Shown here one piece after another: positions 1-8,355 of a DNA stretch of 64,000 nucleotides; within the stretch, counting starts at the first letter, position 1; each line of letters opens with the position of its first letter. A program made the position numbers and the translations under genes. The stretch lies in NCBI RefSeq assembly GCF_004363075.1, contig NZ_SNYN01000006.1, positions 1 to 64,000 of the forward strand, written 5' to 3'. The stretch is from Actinorugispora endophytica (GTDB lineage: Bacteria; Actinomycetota; Actinomycetes; Streptosporangiales; Streptosporangiaceae). The notes beneath the pieces are model-generated. The model was not told where the DNA came from and searched no databases. It saw only the letters and a list, made by a program, of their open reading frames with translations.

Positions 1-93
1 GCCGCCCGCCGTGACCTCGCGATCCGCGTGGCGTGAGGCCGAAAGACCCACCCGAAGCACCGGCACGCGAATCACCCCCGCGCCGGAGCCTCC

Positions 94-1170
94 CTACTGG
101 AAGTAGGCGTCGGCTTCCTCGGGGGTGAGGTGGCCGTCCACCGCGTAGGTGTCGGCCTCGTCCTCCACCGCGGCGAACCGCTCGTCGAAGTTCTCGTCGG
201 TGACGGTCTCGGGGATCGGCAGGTACAGGGTGTTGCCGTCCAGCGCGTCGGGCGCGAACTCCCGGCCCTCGAGCATCCGGACCACCACGTGCAGCGCGGA
301 GACCGACCCGGCGGGCGGGTTGGGCACCCCGATGCTGGAGTACTCCGGGTCCTCCTCGCGCTGCTCGGCCCAGCGCCGCATGAAGCCCACCCGGGCCTCC
401 CCGGTGATCGCGACGTCGTCGACCAGGTCTTCGGCCTCCAGCGCCTGGAGCGCGCCCAGGGCCATGCCGTCCTGGACGAAGACGCCGTCCACGTCGGGGT
501 GGCTGGCCAGGAGGTTCTGGGTGACCTGCTGGCCGGTGGCCTGGTCCCATTCGGCGAAGTCGTTGGCCACGACCTCCACCCCGGCCTCCTCGAAGACCGC
601 GCTGGCGCCCTCCCAGCGGGCCTCGTTGGCGGGGTGGCCGTCGATGCCGTTGACGGCGATGACCTCGCCGCCCTCGCCGACCTCCCCGGCCAGCCAGCGC
701 GCGCCGGTCGCCGCCCATTCGCCCTGGTCGATGACGACGTTGGTGACGTGCTCGGAGGTGACCGCCTGGTCGATCGCGACGATCATGATGCCCTGGTCGG
801 CGGCCTCGGCGAAGACCTGGTCCAGGGCGGTGGGCGAGTTGGGGTTGACGATGATGGCGTCCACCCCCGAGTTGACCAGGTTGCGGATCTGCTGGATCTG
901 GCCGTTCACGTCGACGTCGGCGCTCTCCACCACGAGCTCGTCGACGACGCCCTCGGCCTCGTACTCGGCGACCGCCTCCTGAAGGGTGGCGAGCATCTGC
1001 TCGCGCCATTCGCTGCCGATGAAGCCGTTGCTGAGCCCGATCGTGAACGGGCCCTGCGCGTCGTCCTCCCCGCCGCCGCCGGACTCGGGAGTGGTGCAGG
1101 CGGTCGCGCTGATCAGGATCGCGCCGGCGGCGAGGGCGGACAGGCGCGGGAGTCGTGGTCGTGTGGTCAT
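94..1170 (-). CDS. Sugar ABC transporter substrate-binding lipoprotein
   Basis: A secreted solute-binding protein of the ribose/xylose type (periplasmic binding protein family 4), about 358 residues. It starts with basic residues and a hydrophobic stretch ending in a lipobox (SATAC, Cys about residue 25), so it should be lipid-anchored on the outer face of the membrane and deliver a sugar to a permease. Internal motifs such as VDAIIVNPNSP and GEWAATGARWLA are typical of this fold. Two adjacent ATGs are possible (1173 and 1170); a GGAGG lies 3 and 6 bases upstream respectively, so I chose 1170. It follows the ROK repressor gene on the same strand after about 60 bases, which suggests one operon. 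The ATPase and permease genes would lie beyond the left edge. The sugar cannot be deduced from the sequence. Confidence 0.88.
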   Translation of the reverse strand: MTTRPRLPRLSALAAGAILISATACTTPESGGGGEDDAQGPFTIGLSNGFIGSEWREQMLATLQEAVAEYEAEGVVDELVVESADVDVNGQIQQIRNLVNSGVDAIIVNPNSPTALDQVFAEAADQGIMIVAIDQAVTSEHVTNVVIDQGEWAATGARWLAGEVGEGGEVIAVNGIDGHPANEARWEGASAVFEEAGVEVVANDFAEWDQATGQQVTQNLLASHPDVDGVFVQDGMALGALQALEAEDLVDDVAITGEARVGFMRRWAEQREEDPEYSSIGVPNPPAGSVSALHVVVRMLEGREFAPDALDGNTLYLPIPETVTDENFDERFAAVEDEADTYAVDGHLTPEEADAYFQ

Positions 1171-1230
1171 CATGGGCCTCCAGGTCGGGATGCCGGGTGC
1201 TGCGGGAGAGGGACGGCGCCGGTGGGACCG

Positions 1231-2403
1231 TCAGGTCGCGCCGGTGGGCGGGGAGAGGGCGCGGTTGACGTGGTCGGGGGCGAGGACGTGGTCGATCGCC
1301 AGGCGGCCCGCGCCGAGTACACCGCCCTCCTCGCCGGAACGGCTGGGCACGACGGTGAGGCGGTGCGTGGCCAGCGGCAGCGACCGCTGGTAGATGACCT
1401 CGCGCATACCCGCCAGGAGGGGTTCGTGGACTCTGGCCATCACGCCTCCCACGACGATGACCTCGGGGTTGAAGAAGTTGACCAGCCCGGCGAGCACGTC
1501 GCCGATGATCCTGCCCCCCTCGCGCACCAGCCGGAGCGCGGTGCCGTCGCCCTGGTTGACCAGGGCGACCACGTCGCGGCCGGTGGCGGCGGGGACGCCG
1601 GCCGCGGTGAGCCGGGCGGCCAGGGCGGCGCCCCCGGCCACCGCCTCCAGGCAGCCGGTGTTGCCGCAGCGGCACAGCGCGTCGGCGGCGTCGGGCACCC
1701 GGATGTGCCCGATGTCCCCCGCGCCGCCCTGGGCGCCGCGGTGCAGGTGGCCGTCGACGACGACGCCGCAGCCGATGCCGGTCCCGATCTTGACGAACAG
1801 CAGGTGGGCGGAGTCCGGGTAGGCGAAGCGCCGTTCGCCCAGGGCCAGGACGTTGACGTCGTTGTCCACCAGGACCTCGACGGGGTAGCGGCCGGTGAAG
1901 AACTCGGGGACCGGGTACTCGTGCCAGCCGGGCATGATCGGCGGGGCGACGGGGCGCCCGGTCGCGAACTCGACCGGTCCGGGGACGCCGATGCCGACCG
2001 CCTTGAGCGTCTCCAGCGGGCGCCCCGCCTCGGCGAGGAGCTCGTGCATGCGGGTGTCGACGTGTTCGAGGACGCTGAGCGGCCCCTGGCCGATCTGGAC
2101 GGGGTCCTCGCTGGCGGCCAGGATGGTCCCGCCGATGTCCATGAGCGCGACCCGGCAGTGGGTGGCGCCGAGGTCCACGCCGAGGACGCAGTTGCGCGCG
2201 GTGTCGAGCCGCAGCAGCCGGGGCGGGCGCCCGCCGGTGGACGCCCCGGCACCGGTCTCCTCCACCAGCCCGTGCTCGATCAGCGCCTCCACCCGCTGCG
2301 CCACGGTGGAGCGGGCCATCCCGGTGAGCCTGGCGAGGTCCGCCCGCGTTCCGGCGGCCCCCCGGCTGATCAGGGCCAGCACGTCTCCTGCTGAGTTCAA
2401 CAC
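1231..2403 (-). CDS. ROK-family transcriptional repressor
   Basis: A ROK-type regulator of about 390 residues. The N-terminal 65 residues form a winged helix-turn-helix (DLARLTGMARSTVAQRVEALIE). The rest is a sugar-kinase-like domain with the phosphate-binding start VLGVDLGATH, the conserved DNDVN segment and the ROK zinc motif CRCGNTGCLEA near residues 241-252. The longest possible reading frame starts at a TTG at 2439, but that codon sits inside a perfect 20-base inverted repeat that looks like an operator. I prefer the GTG at 2403 (or the TTG at 2400), which follows a GGAG. The adjacent downstream sugar-binding lipoprotein gene on the same strand is the probable target. The effector is likely a sugar or sugar phosphate, not identifiable here. 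The DNDVN segment is intact, but whether the protein phosphorylates sugar is unknown. Confidence 0.88.
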   Translation of the reverse strand: MLNSAGDVLALISRGAAGTRADLARLTGMARSTVAQRVEALIEHGLVEETGAGASTGGRPPRLLRLDTARNCVLGVDLGATHCRVALMDIGGTILAASEDPVQIGQGPLSVLEHVDTRMHELLAEAGRPLETLKAVGIGVPGPVEFATGRPVAPPIMPGWHEYPVPEFFTGRYPVEVLVDNDVNVLALGERRFAYPDSAHLLFVKIGTGIGCGVVVDGHLHRGAQGGAGDIGHIRVPDAADALCRCGNTGCLEAVAGGAALAARLTAAGVPAATGRDVVALVNQGDGTALRLVREGGRIIGDVLAGLVNFFNPEVIVVGGVMARVHEPLLAGMREVIYQRSLPLATHRLTVVPSRSGEEGGVLGAGRLAIDHVLAPDHVNRALSPPTGAT

Positions 2404-2419
2404 GGTCTCCGAAGTCCCG

Positions 2420-2439
2420 TTGTGTGATGTGACACACAA
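2420..2439. promoter_or_regulatory. Probable operator of the ROK regulator
   Basis: Perfect inverted repeat TTGTGTGATGTGACACACAA: 7-base arms TTGTGTG/CACACAA around a 6-base spacer. It lies 17 bases upstream of the preferred GTG start of the ROK gene, where an autoregulatory operator would be expected. Binding by the ROK protein is inferred from position only. Confidence 0.5.
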
Positions 2440-2555
2440 ACTAGGACGACTTTTGAGAGCTCGTCAACGCCCCTTTCGTCGACGATCGACCGAAGTTACC
2501 GAACCGAGTTATGCCGAGCCGTCGGCGAAAGCCCCGGTTCGCGGTCCCCCTCCTC

Positions 2556-2621
2556 CCGGTGATCTTGACCTTTTCGGGGTCTCAGAGGCGGTTGAGGCCC
2601 CGAAAAGGTCAAGATCACCGG
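2556..2621. repeat. Intergenic palindrome, family copy 1 (type A)
   Basis: Perfect 24-base arms (2556-2579 and 2598-2621) around an 18-base loop, with the core ACCTTTTCGGGG / CCCCGAAAAGGT. It lies just 3' of the MFS gene and upstream of the ROK gene. This is the best-preserved copy of a family of seven related palindromes in the window. It could act as a terminator for the MFS transcript. Confidence 0.8.
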
Positions 2622-2654
2622 AGAGAGCCCCGAACAACCCCGCGTCGAGCTTCC

Positions 2655-3884
2655 CTAGACCGGCGTCGGCGCCGTCTCGCCGGGGCGTGTGGTGTACCAG
2701 CGGGAGCGGACCAGCAGGGTGGCGGCCACCAGGGCCGTCGCGGCGGCGGCCGTGGTGAGGGCGAACGCGCCCGAGGGGCCGAACCGCTCGGCGAGGCGGC
2801 CGGCCGCCGCCGAGCCCAGCGACTGGCCCAGGATGAGGAAGCTGAGCAGCACGGTCATGGCCTGGGCCAGCCGGTCGGCCGGGGCGGCGCGCTCGACCAG
2901 CGAGAAGACCGTGACCAGGTGCGGCCCGACGGCCGTGCCCAGCAGCAGCATCGCCGCCAGCAGCGTCCCCGTTCCCGGGGCCGCCAGCATGGGGAGCGAG
3001 AAGACGGCGAGCCCGGCGGCGGCCAGGCGCAGCCGGACCGGCAGCGTCACTCCGGATGGCACCGAGGCCATCAGGAGTCCGGCGGCCGCGCTGGTGACCC
3101 CCATGACGGCGTACAGCAGACCGGACAGGTCGGGGCGGCCGATCTGCTGGCTGAACGCGGTCACCCCGGCGGTCGCGCCGCCGAAGAACGCGCCCTGGCA
3201 GAACATCGGGACGGCGAGCACCAGCAGTCCCGACCGCCACAGCCGCTCGCCCCCGGGCCGGGGCGGCGCGCCCAGCGGCGCGGTGCGGTGCAGGGCGAAC
3301 GCGGAGCCGAAGACGGCGACCAGGACGGCGGCGCCGAGCACGGCGGCCGCGGGACCGACCGCGACCGCGAGCAGGCCCACCACGGCCGGGCCCACCACGA
3401 ACCCCGTCTCGTCCAGGACCCCGTCCACGCTCATCGCGGCCGCGACGGAGCGCTCGCGTTCGCGCTCGTTCGCGGCGCGTCCGGCGATCGAGATCCACCG
3501 GGACCGGGCGAGCGGGCCGATCTGCGGCATCGCCAGTCCGGCCAGGACCGCGAGCGCGACCGGTACGGCCGGTGCGGTGTCCGCGGACACCGCGAGCACC
3601 AGCAGGACCAGAAGCGCGCCCTCCGCCAGCGAGGCGGCCAGGACCACGGGCCGCTGGCCGCGCCGATCGGCCAGACGCGCGATGACAGGACCGCCGACGG
3701 TCTCGCCCAGGGCGAGCGCGCCGGAGGCCAGGCCGCCCGCGGCGACGCTGCCGGTCTCGGCGGTGACCAGGGTGAGGATGCCGATGAGGGACATGGACAT
3801 CGGCAGCCGGGCCAGGAAGGAGGAGAGCAGCAGGGGCGTGCCCGCGATCTCGCGCATGCGGCGCAGGGTGCTGAGGGGTGACAC
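2655..3884 (-). CDS. MFS transporter
   Basis: A major facilitator superfamily membrane transporter of about 409 residues with roughly twelve hydrophobic segments. The loop between the second and third segments (RLADRRGQRPVV) matches the MFS signature GxLaDrxGrr. The reading frame runs open to 4010, but the extra N-terminal residues are Arg/Pro-rich and not membrane-like. The GTG at 3884 has AAGGAG nine bases upstream and places the first hydrophobic helix about 20 residues from the start, so I chose it. Substrate unknown; single-gene exporters of this type often move drugs or sugars. It is transcribed away from the LacI gene across a 305-base gap, and its 3' end is marked by palindrome copy 1. 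Confidence 0.87.
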   Translation of the reverse strand: MSPLSTLRRMREIAGTPLLLSSFLARLPMSMSLIGILTLVTAETGSVAAGGLASGALALGETVGGPVIARLADRRGQRPVVLAASLAEGALLVLLVLAVSADTAPAVPVALAVLAGLAMPQIGPLARSRWISIAGRAANERERERSVAAAMSVDGVLDETGFVVGPAVVGLLAVAVGPAAAVLGAAVLVAVFGSAFALHRTAPLGAPPRPGGERLWRSGLLVLAVPMFCQGAFFGGATAGVTAFSQQIGRPDLSGLLYAVMGVTSAAAGLLMASVPSGVTLPVRLRLAAAGLAVFSLPMLAAPGTGTLLAAMLLLGTAVGPHLVTVFSLVERAAPADRLAQAMTVLLSFLILGQSLGSAAAGRLAERFGPSGAFALTTAAAATALVAATLLVRSRWYTTRPGETAPTPV

Positions 3885-4146
3885 GGGAGAGGGCTCCTTC
3901 GTACCCTCCAGGCGAGCGCCTTCCCGGAGCGCGGGGACTCGTGTGCCGATCGTGCGGCGGGCGCTGCAGCTCTGCGGGCTGGACGAGCCCGGATGGCGGT
4001 GGACCGGCATCCGGAATACATCCTATCTATCGATCCCGGAGGGCGGTTTCAGGGTGTTCGTCCGGTGGCGAAGAGTGTTCGGGGTCGAATTGCGGTGCGC
4101 CGGGTAATACTCTTTCGATTGAATCGAATGCTGTACGAATTGGTAA

Positions 4147-4180
4147 CCCGCTCGGGTAAACCGGTTCACAAACGAGCGGG
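4147..4180. promoter_or_regulatory. Mannoside operator O1 upstream of the lacI-type gene
   Basis: The 12-mer TAAACCGGTTCA (4157-4168) matches the operators found upstream of the transporter and mannosidase genes. It is flanked by an 8-base inverted repeat, CCCGCTCG (4147-4154) and CGAGCGGG (4173-4180), so the transcript could form a hairpin displaying the site. It ends 10 bases before the regulator's ATG and overlaps its translation-initiation region, which suggests autorepression. The rest of the 305-base gap 3885-4189 shows no gene; it must carry the divergent promoters, which I could not place with confidence. Confidence 0.7.
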
Positions 4181-4189
4181 GGAGTTGAT

Positions 4190-5206
4190 ATGAGGCGTCC
4201 GACGATCGTCGACATCGCCAAGGCCGCCGGGGTGTCGAAGGGCGCGGTCTCCTACGCGCTCAACGGTCGGCCCGGAGTCTCGGACGCCACCCGCCGGCGC
4301 ATCCTGGACATCGCGGAGCAGCTGGGATGGGCGCCCAGCAGTGCGGCCAGGGCGCTGTCGGACGGACGGGCCGGGGCGATCGGCATGGTGGTGGACCGCC
4401 CGGCCAAGATACTGTCGGCCGAACCGTTCTTCATGCGCCTGATCGGCGGGATCCAGGCCGAGCTCGCGGGCGGGGCCACCTCCCTGATGCTCCAGTCGGC
4501 CGACGACAAGGGGCTGGAGATGGCCACCTACCAGCGTTGGAACGCCGAGCGCCGGGTGGACGGCGTGCTGCTGGTCGACCTGCGCCGGGACGACCCCCGG
4601 CTGCCGGTCGTCAGGGACCTGCGGCTGCCCGCGGTGGTGATCGGCGGCCCCGACCACACCGAGGGCACGCCGTGCGTGTGGACCGACGACGCCGCGGCGA
4701 TGAGCGAGGTGGTGGAGTACCTGGCGGGGCTGGGCCACCGGCGGATCGCCCGGGTCGCGGGACCGGCCGAGTTCGTGCACACCGAGACGCGCTCGCGGGC
4801 GTTCGCCGGGACCGCGAAGGAGGTGGGCCTGGCCTCCGCGGAGGTGGTCCACACCGACTACCTCAGCGACCAGGCCGAGGTCGTCACCCGCGAGCTGCTC
4901 ACCGGCGCGAACCCGCCCAGCGCGCTCGTCTTCGACAACGACCTGATGGCGGTGGCGGCGCTGGGGGTCGCTCAAGAGCTCGGCGTCCCGGTCCCCGAGC
5001 GGCTGTCCATCGTGGCCTGGGACGACTCGGTGATCTGCGGGGCGATCCGCCCCGCCCTGACCGCTGTCGGGCGCGACGTGACCCAGCACGGCAGGCTCGC
5101 GGTCTCCCTGCTGCTGGAGACCATCGCGGGCGGGCCGGCGCGGTCCGTGCGGACCCAGCGCAGCCGGCTGGTCCCGCGAGCCAGCACCGGTCCGGCCGCG
5201 TCCTGA
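4190..5206 (+). CDS. LacI-family regulator of the mannoside regulon
   Basis: A LacI/GalR repressor of 338 residues. The N-terminal helix-turn-helix (TIVDIAKAAGVSKGAVSYALN) and hinge helix (SSAARALSDGRAG) are followed by a two-lobed sugar-binding domain; the segment ALVFDNDLMAVAAL is typical of the family. A GGGGGAG lies ahead of the ATG. Operators of the ACCGGT type flank this gene, the transporter operon and the beta-mannosidase gene, so it very likely senses a mannose-containing disaccharide or oligosaccharide and releases the operators when the sugar is present. That inducer is inferred from the GH2 enzyme. The gene is followed by a short terminator hairpin. Confidence 0.9.
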   Translation: MRRPTIVDIAKAAGVSKGAVSYALNGRPGVSDATRRRILDIAEQLGWAPSSAARALSDGRAGAIGMVVDRPAKILSAEPFFMRLIGGIQAELAGGATSLMLQSADDKGLEMATYQRWNAERRVDGVLLVDLRRDDPRLPVVRDLRLPAVVIGGPDHTEGTPCVWTDDAAAMSEVVEYLAGLGHRRIARVAGPAEFVHTETRSRAFAGTAKEVGLASAEVVHTDYLSDQAEVVTRELLTGANPPSALVFDNDLMAVAALGVAQELGVPVPERLSIVAWDDSVICGAIRPALTAVGRDVTQHGRLAVSLLLETIAGGPARSVRTQRSRLVPRASTGPAAS

Positions 5207-5227
5207 CGTGCGCCCTGTGCGGCGATA

Positions 5228-5247
5228 GGGCCCCTTTGGGGCCTTTT
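5228..5247 (+). terminator. Hairpin terminator after the lacI-type gene
   Basis: GGCCCC stem, TTT loop, GGGGCC stem and a TTTT tail, 22 bases after the stop codon. It would separate the regulator transcript from the strongly regulated promoter that follows. Confidence 0.65.
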
Positions 5248-5301
5248 CGCGTCTTCGGGAGCCTTCGCGGCAGCCGGGGGACGTTGGTCCCGTACCGTCC
5301 G

Positions 5302-5358
5302 TGAACCGGTTTAGTTTTCATAACGCATCTTGACGCTGAACCGGTTTAGTGATGTTCT
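5302..5358 (+). promoter_or_regulatory. Promoter with paired operators (O2, O3) for the transporter operon
   Basis: Two identical TGAACCGGTTTA sites at 5302-5313 and 5337-5348, with starts 35 bases apart. The second lies directly downstream of a TTGACG -35 box (5330-5335), in the -35/-10 spacer; the -10 (TGTTCT, 5353-5358) is weak. The same arrangement occurs upstream of the mannosidase gene. A third copy, GAAACCGGTTCA, lies inside the coding start of the next gene (5541-5552). The remaining parts of the 327-base gap 5207-5533 show only the terminator above and a leader with GGAGG before the start. Confidence 0.72.
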
Positions 5359-5533
5359 TTCGTTCACTCCCCGACGTGACCCGCGTCACGGCGGGGCGGG
5401 AGAGCATGAGACACCGCATCAGGCGATGAACGCGTGATCGGGCGGTCGGCTACGGGGGGACCGGAGCCTGGGAACGCTCTCGAACGACTGCTGCCAGGGG
5501 CGAGGCCCCCGGCGGCGGATGGAGGAGAGAAGG

Positions 5534-7252
5534 ATGACACGAAACCGGTTCAGGTTTCTGATCCCTCTCGCGCTGGCGGGCCTGGTGGCCACATCCTGCG
5601 CGAGCGACACCGGAGAAGGGGACGCCCCGGCGGGGAACTACCCGCGCGCGGAGACCCTCTACACCGGCGGAACCCAGTGGGGACCGCCGATCAGCTGGAA
5701 CCCCCTGGACACCGGTAGCTATGCTACCGGAACGGTCGGCCTGGTCTACGAGACGCTGTTCCTGTACGAGCCGCAGTCCGGCGAGTACATCCCCTGGCTC
5801 GCCGAGAGCGGCGAGTGGACCGACGACAGCACCTACGAGCTGAAGCTCCGCGAGGGCGTCGAGTGGTCCGACGGCGAGGCGTTCACCGCCGACGACGTCG
5901 TGTTCACCGTCGAGGTCGGCCAGATCGAGACCTCCTCCTACAGCAACCTCTGGCAGTGGCTGGAGAGCGCCGAGGCCGTCGACGACCACACGGTGGAGTT
6001 CACCTTCTCCGAGGCCAACTACGCGCAGTGGGCGAACTGGCTGTACTTCAACGCCATCGTGCCCGAGCACCTGTGGGCCGACCGCTCGGACGAGGAGATC
6101 ATCACCGGCGCCAACGAGGACCCCGTCGGCACCGGCGCCTACGCCTACGAGACGCACGACCAGGACCGCCAGGTCTGGAGGAAGCGCGAGGACTGGTGGG
6201 CCACCGAGGCCCTGGACCGCGAGGTCGCCCCCACCTACATCGTCGACGTGGTCAACACCAGCAACGAGGCCGCCCTCGGCCAGGTGCTGCAGGGCAACAT
6301 CGACATGAACAACAACTTCCTGCCGGGCGTCGCCCAGCTGGTCCAGGGCGGCTACGGGGTGGAGACCTACTACCCCGAAGAGCCCTACATGCTCTCCGCC
6401 AACACCGCCTGGCTGGTGCCCAACACCACCCGGGAGCCGATGAACGACCCCGAGTTCCGCAAGGCGCTCTCGGCCTCCATCGACATGGACGAGATCGTCA
6501 ACGGCGTGTACGGCGGCATCGTGACCCCGGCGGACCCCACCGGTCTGCTCCCCGCCTGGGACGACTACATCGACACCGAGGTCGTCGAGGAGTACGCCAC
6601 CCCGTTCGACACCGACGAGGCCAAGAGCATCCTGGAGGAGGCGGGCTACGAGGACACCGACAACGACGGCCTCGTCGAGACCCCCAACGGCGACCCGATC
6701 GAGCTGTCCCTGATCGTGCCCAGCGGCTGGACCGACTGGATGGAGGCCGCGCGGGTCATCAGCGAGAGCGCGACCGCCGCCGGCATCAACGTGACCGCCG
6801 AGTTCCCCGAGTTCAACGCCCTGGTCGACCAGCGCAACAGCGGCGACTTCGACCTGGTGATCAACAACGAGCGCCAGATCAGCAACACGCCGTGGACCTA
6901 CTACGACTACATGTTCCGCCTGCCGGTCCAGGAGTCGCAGACCACGGTCAACTTCGGGCGCTACGAGAACGAGGAGGTCTGGGAACTGGTCGGCGAACTC
7001 GACCGCACCCCCGTCGAGGACACCGAGGCGATCCTGGAGATCACCGGCCGGCTCCAGCAGATCCACCTCGAGGAGATGCCCATCATCCCGCTCTGGTACA
7101 ACGGCCTGTGGTCGCAGACCAGCAACACGGTGTGGACCAACTGGCCCTCCAGCGAGACCGACAACCACTACCTGCCCTCGACCTGGCGCGGCTACTTCCA
7201 GCTGGGCGGCATCCTGATGCTGACCGAGCTCGAGCCGGCCACCGGAGAGTAG
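5534..7252 (+). CDS. Family 5 (oligopeptide-type) ABC substrate-binding lipoprotein
   Basis: An extracellular solute-binding protein of the DppA/OppA family, about 572 residues. The signal (MTRNRFRFLIPLALAGLVATSC) ends in a lipobox Cys near residue 22. Features of the family include YEPQSGEYIPWLAESGEW and the segment LREGVEWSDGEAFTADDVVFT. The ATG at 5534 follows GGAGG by eight bases; the upstream ATG at 5519 has no such site. Because the operon shares operators with a beta-mannosidase gene, the ligand is probably a manno-oligosaccharide rather than a peptide; family 5 binding proteins for beta-linked oligosaccharides are known in Thermotoga. One operator copy overlaps codons 3-7. A strong stem-loop follows the gene and may raise its expression over the permeases. 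Confidence 0.9.
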   Translation: MTRNRFRFLIPLALAGLVATSCASDTGEGDAPAGNYPRAETLYTGGTQWGPPISWNPLDTGSYATGTVGLVYETLFLYEPQSGEYIPWLAESGEWTDDSTYELKLREGVEWSDGEAFTADDVVFTVEVGQIETSSYSNLWQWLESAEAVDDHTVEFTFSEANYAQWANWLYFNAIVPEHLWADRSDEEIITGANEDPVGTGAYAYETHDQDRQVWRKREDWWATEALDREVAPTYIVDVVNTSNEAALGQVLQGNIDMNNNFLPGVAQLVQGGYGVETYYPEEPYMLSANTAWLVPNTTREPMNDPEFRKALSASIDMDEIVNGVYGGIVTPADPTGLLPAWDDYIDTEVVEEYATPFDTDEAKSILEEAGYEDTDNDGLVETPNGDPIELSLIVPSGWTDWMEAARVISESATAAGINVTAEFPEFNALVDQRNSGDFDLVINNERQISNTPWTYYDYMFRLPVQESQTTVNFGRYENEEVWELVGELDRTPVEDTEAILEITGRLQQIHLEEMPIIPLWYNGLWSQTSNTVWTNWPSSETDNHYLPSTWRGYFQLGGILMLTELEPATGE

Positions 7253-7282
7253 CGGCGGATCCCCGAGTGAGCGGCCGGTGAC

Positions 7283-7333
7283 GGCCGGTCCCCGCCCCGG
7301 CCCCCGCACGGGGGAGCGGGGCGGGGACCGGCC
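7283..7333 (+). other. Intercistronic stem-loop between binding protein and permease
   Basis: Perfect 16-base arms (7283-7298 and 7318-7333) enclose a smaller hairpin CCCCCGCACGGGGG (7301-7314). It lies in the 107-base gap between two genes of one operon, has no T tract, and ends 26 bases before the permease start. It probably stabilises the binding-protein mRNA or partly stops transcription. Confidence 0.65.
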
Positions 7334-7359
7334 CCGGCCGCCAGGGCCAGGAGGGCCTG

Positions 7360-8355
7360 TTGCGTAAATACTTCGGCCGCAAGATCTTCGTCTACGCGCT
7401 GACGTTCTTCGCCGCCGTCACCATCAACTGGATGATCCCGCGCTTCATGCCGGGAGACCCCGTCCAGAGCAGACTCGCCCGCGCTTCGCTGTCGAACCCC
7501 GAGGCCTCGCAGGCGATGCGCGACTACTACAACAGCGTGTTCGGCCTCGACATGCCGGTCTGGCAGCAGTACCTCAACTTCTGGGGCTCGCTGTTCAAGG
7601 GCGACCTGGGCGTCAGCATCTGGCTGTTCCCGACCCCGGTCACCGAGGTCATCATGGACGCGGTGCCCTACAGCCTGGGCCTGCTGCTGCCCGCGATCCT
7701 GCTCAGCTGGGTCATCGGCAACAAGTTCGGCGCCTACGCCGCGCGCAGCAAGTGGCTGGACAACACGGTCCTGCCCGTCGGCTACGTGCTGACCGCCACC
7801 CCGTACATGTGGCTGGCCCTGCTCCTGGCCTGGAGCCTGGGCATCGTCGGCGGCTTCTTCCCCTCCTCGGGCGCGTACAGCTTCGCGTTGCGCCCCGAGT
7901 TCTCCTGGGTGTTCGTCTCCAGCCTGCTCGAGCACTGGTTCCTGCCGTTCCTGTCGCTGTTCCTGGTGTCGCTGGGCGGCTGGGCGATCGGCATGCGCAA
8001 CATGATCATCTACGAGCTGGAGTCGGAGTACGCGAACTACCTCCAGGCCCTGGGCGCCCCGCGCCGCCTGATCCGCAGGTACGCCTTCCGCAACGCGATG
8101 CTCCCCCAGCTCACCGGCCTGGCCGTGCAGCTGGGGACGGTCGTGGCGGGCGCGCTGCTCACGGAGATCGTCTTCTCCTACCCGGGCCTGGGCTTCCTGA
8201 TCCTCCAGGCGATCCAGAACCAGGACTTCTTCCTGCTCCAGGGCGTGTTCCTGTTCATCGTCGCCGGAGTCCTGATCGCCAACTTCATCATCGACATCGT
8301 GTACGTCCTGGTGGATCCGCGGACCCGGATCCAGATGCAAGGTGGGGCCAAATGA
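7360..8355 (+). CDS. ABC transporter permease, DppB type
   Basis: First membrane subunit of the family 5 importer, 331 residues with about six transmembrane helices. The N-terminal half begins with a helix and an extracellular domain containing PRFMPGDP, as in DppB/OppB. The cytoplasmic EAA-type loop appears as YLQALGAPRRLIRRYAFRNA, which contacts the ATPase subunits. The start is a TTG with AGGAGGG four bases upstream. The stop codon overlaps the ATG of the second permease gene (ATGA), so the two are translationally coupled. The inferred substrate is a mannoside because of operon and operator context; by sequence alone it would be called a peptide permease. Confidence 0.9.
   Translation: MRKYFGRKIFVYALTFFAAVTINWMIPRFMPGDPVQSRLARASLSNPEASQAMRDYYNSVFGLDMPVWQQYLNFWGSLFKGDLGVSIWLFPTPVTEVIMDAVPYSLGLLLPAILLSWVIGNKFGAYAARSKWLDNTVLPVGYVLTATPYMWLALLLAWSLGIVGGFFPSSGAYSFALRPEFSWVFVSSLLEHWFLPFLSLFLVSLGGWAIGMRNMIIYELESEYANYLQALGAPRRLIRRYAFRNAMLPQLTGLAVQLGTVVAGALLTEIVFSYPGLGFLILQAIQNQDFFLLQGVFLFIVAGVLIANFIIDIVYVLVDPRTRIQMQGGAK

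Noticed and set aside
130-2394. A 754-codon plus-strand open frame opposite the binding protein and ROK genes
   Set aside because: It runs antisense to two well-recognised genes, its product is Val/Gly/Asp/Arg-rich low-complexity sequence without any family motif, and it arises from third-position GC bias.
5450-7309. A 619-codon minus-strand open frame opposite the family 5 binding protein gene
   Set aside because: Same reason: a GC-bias shadow without motifs; the plus-strand gene has signal peptide, lipobox and family features.
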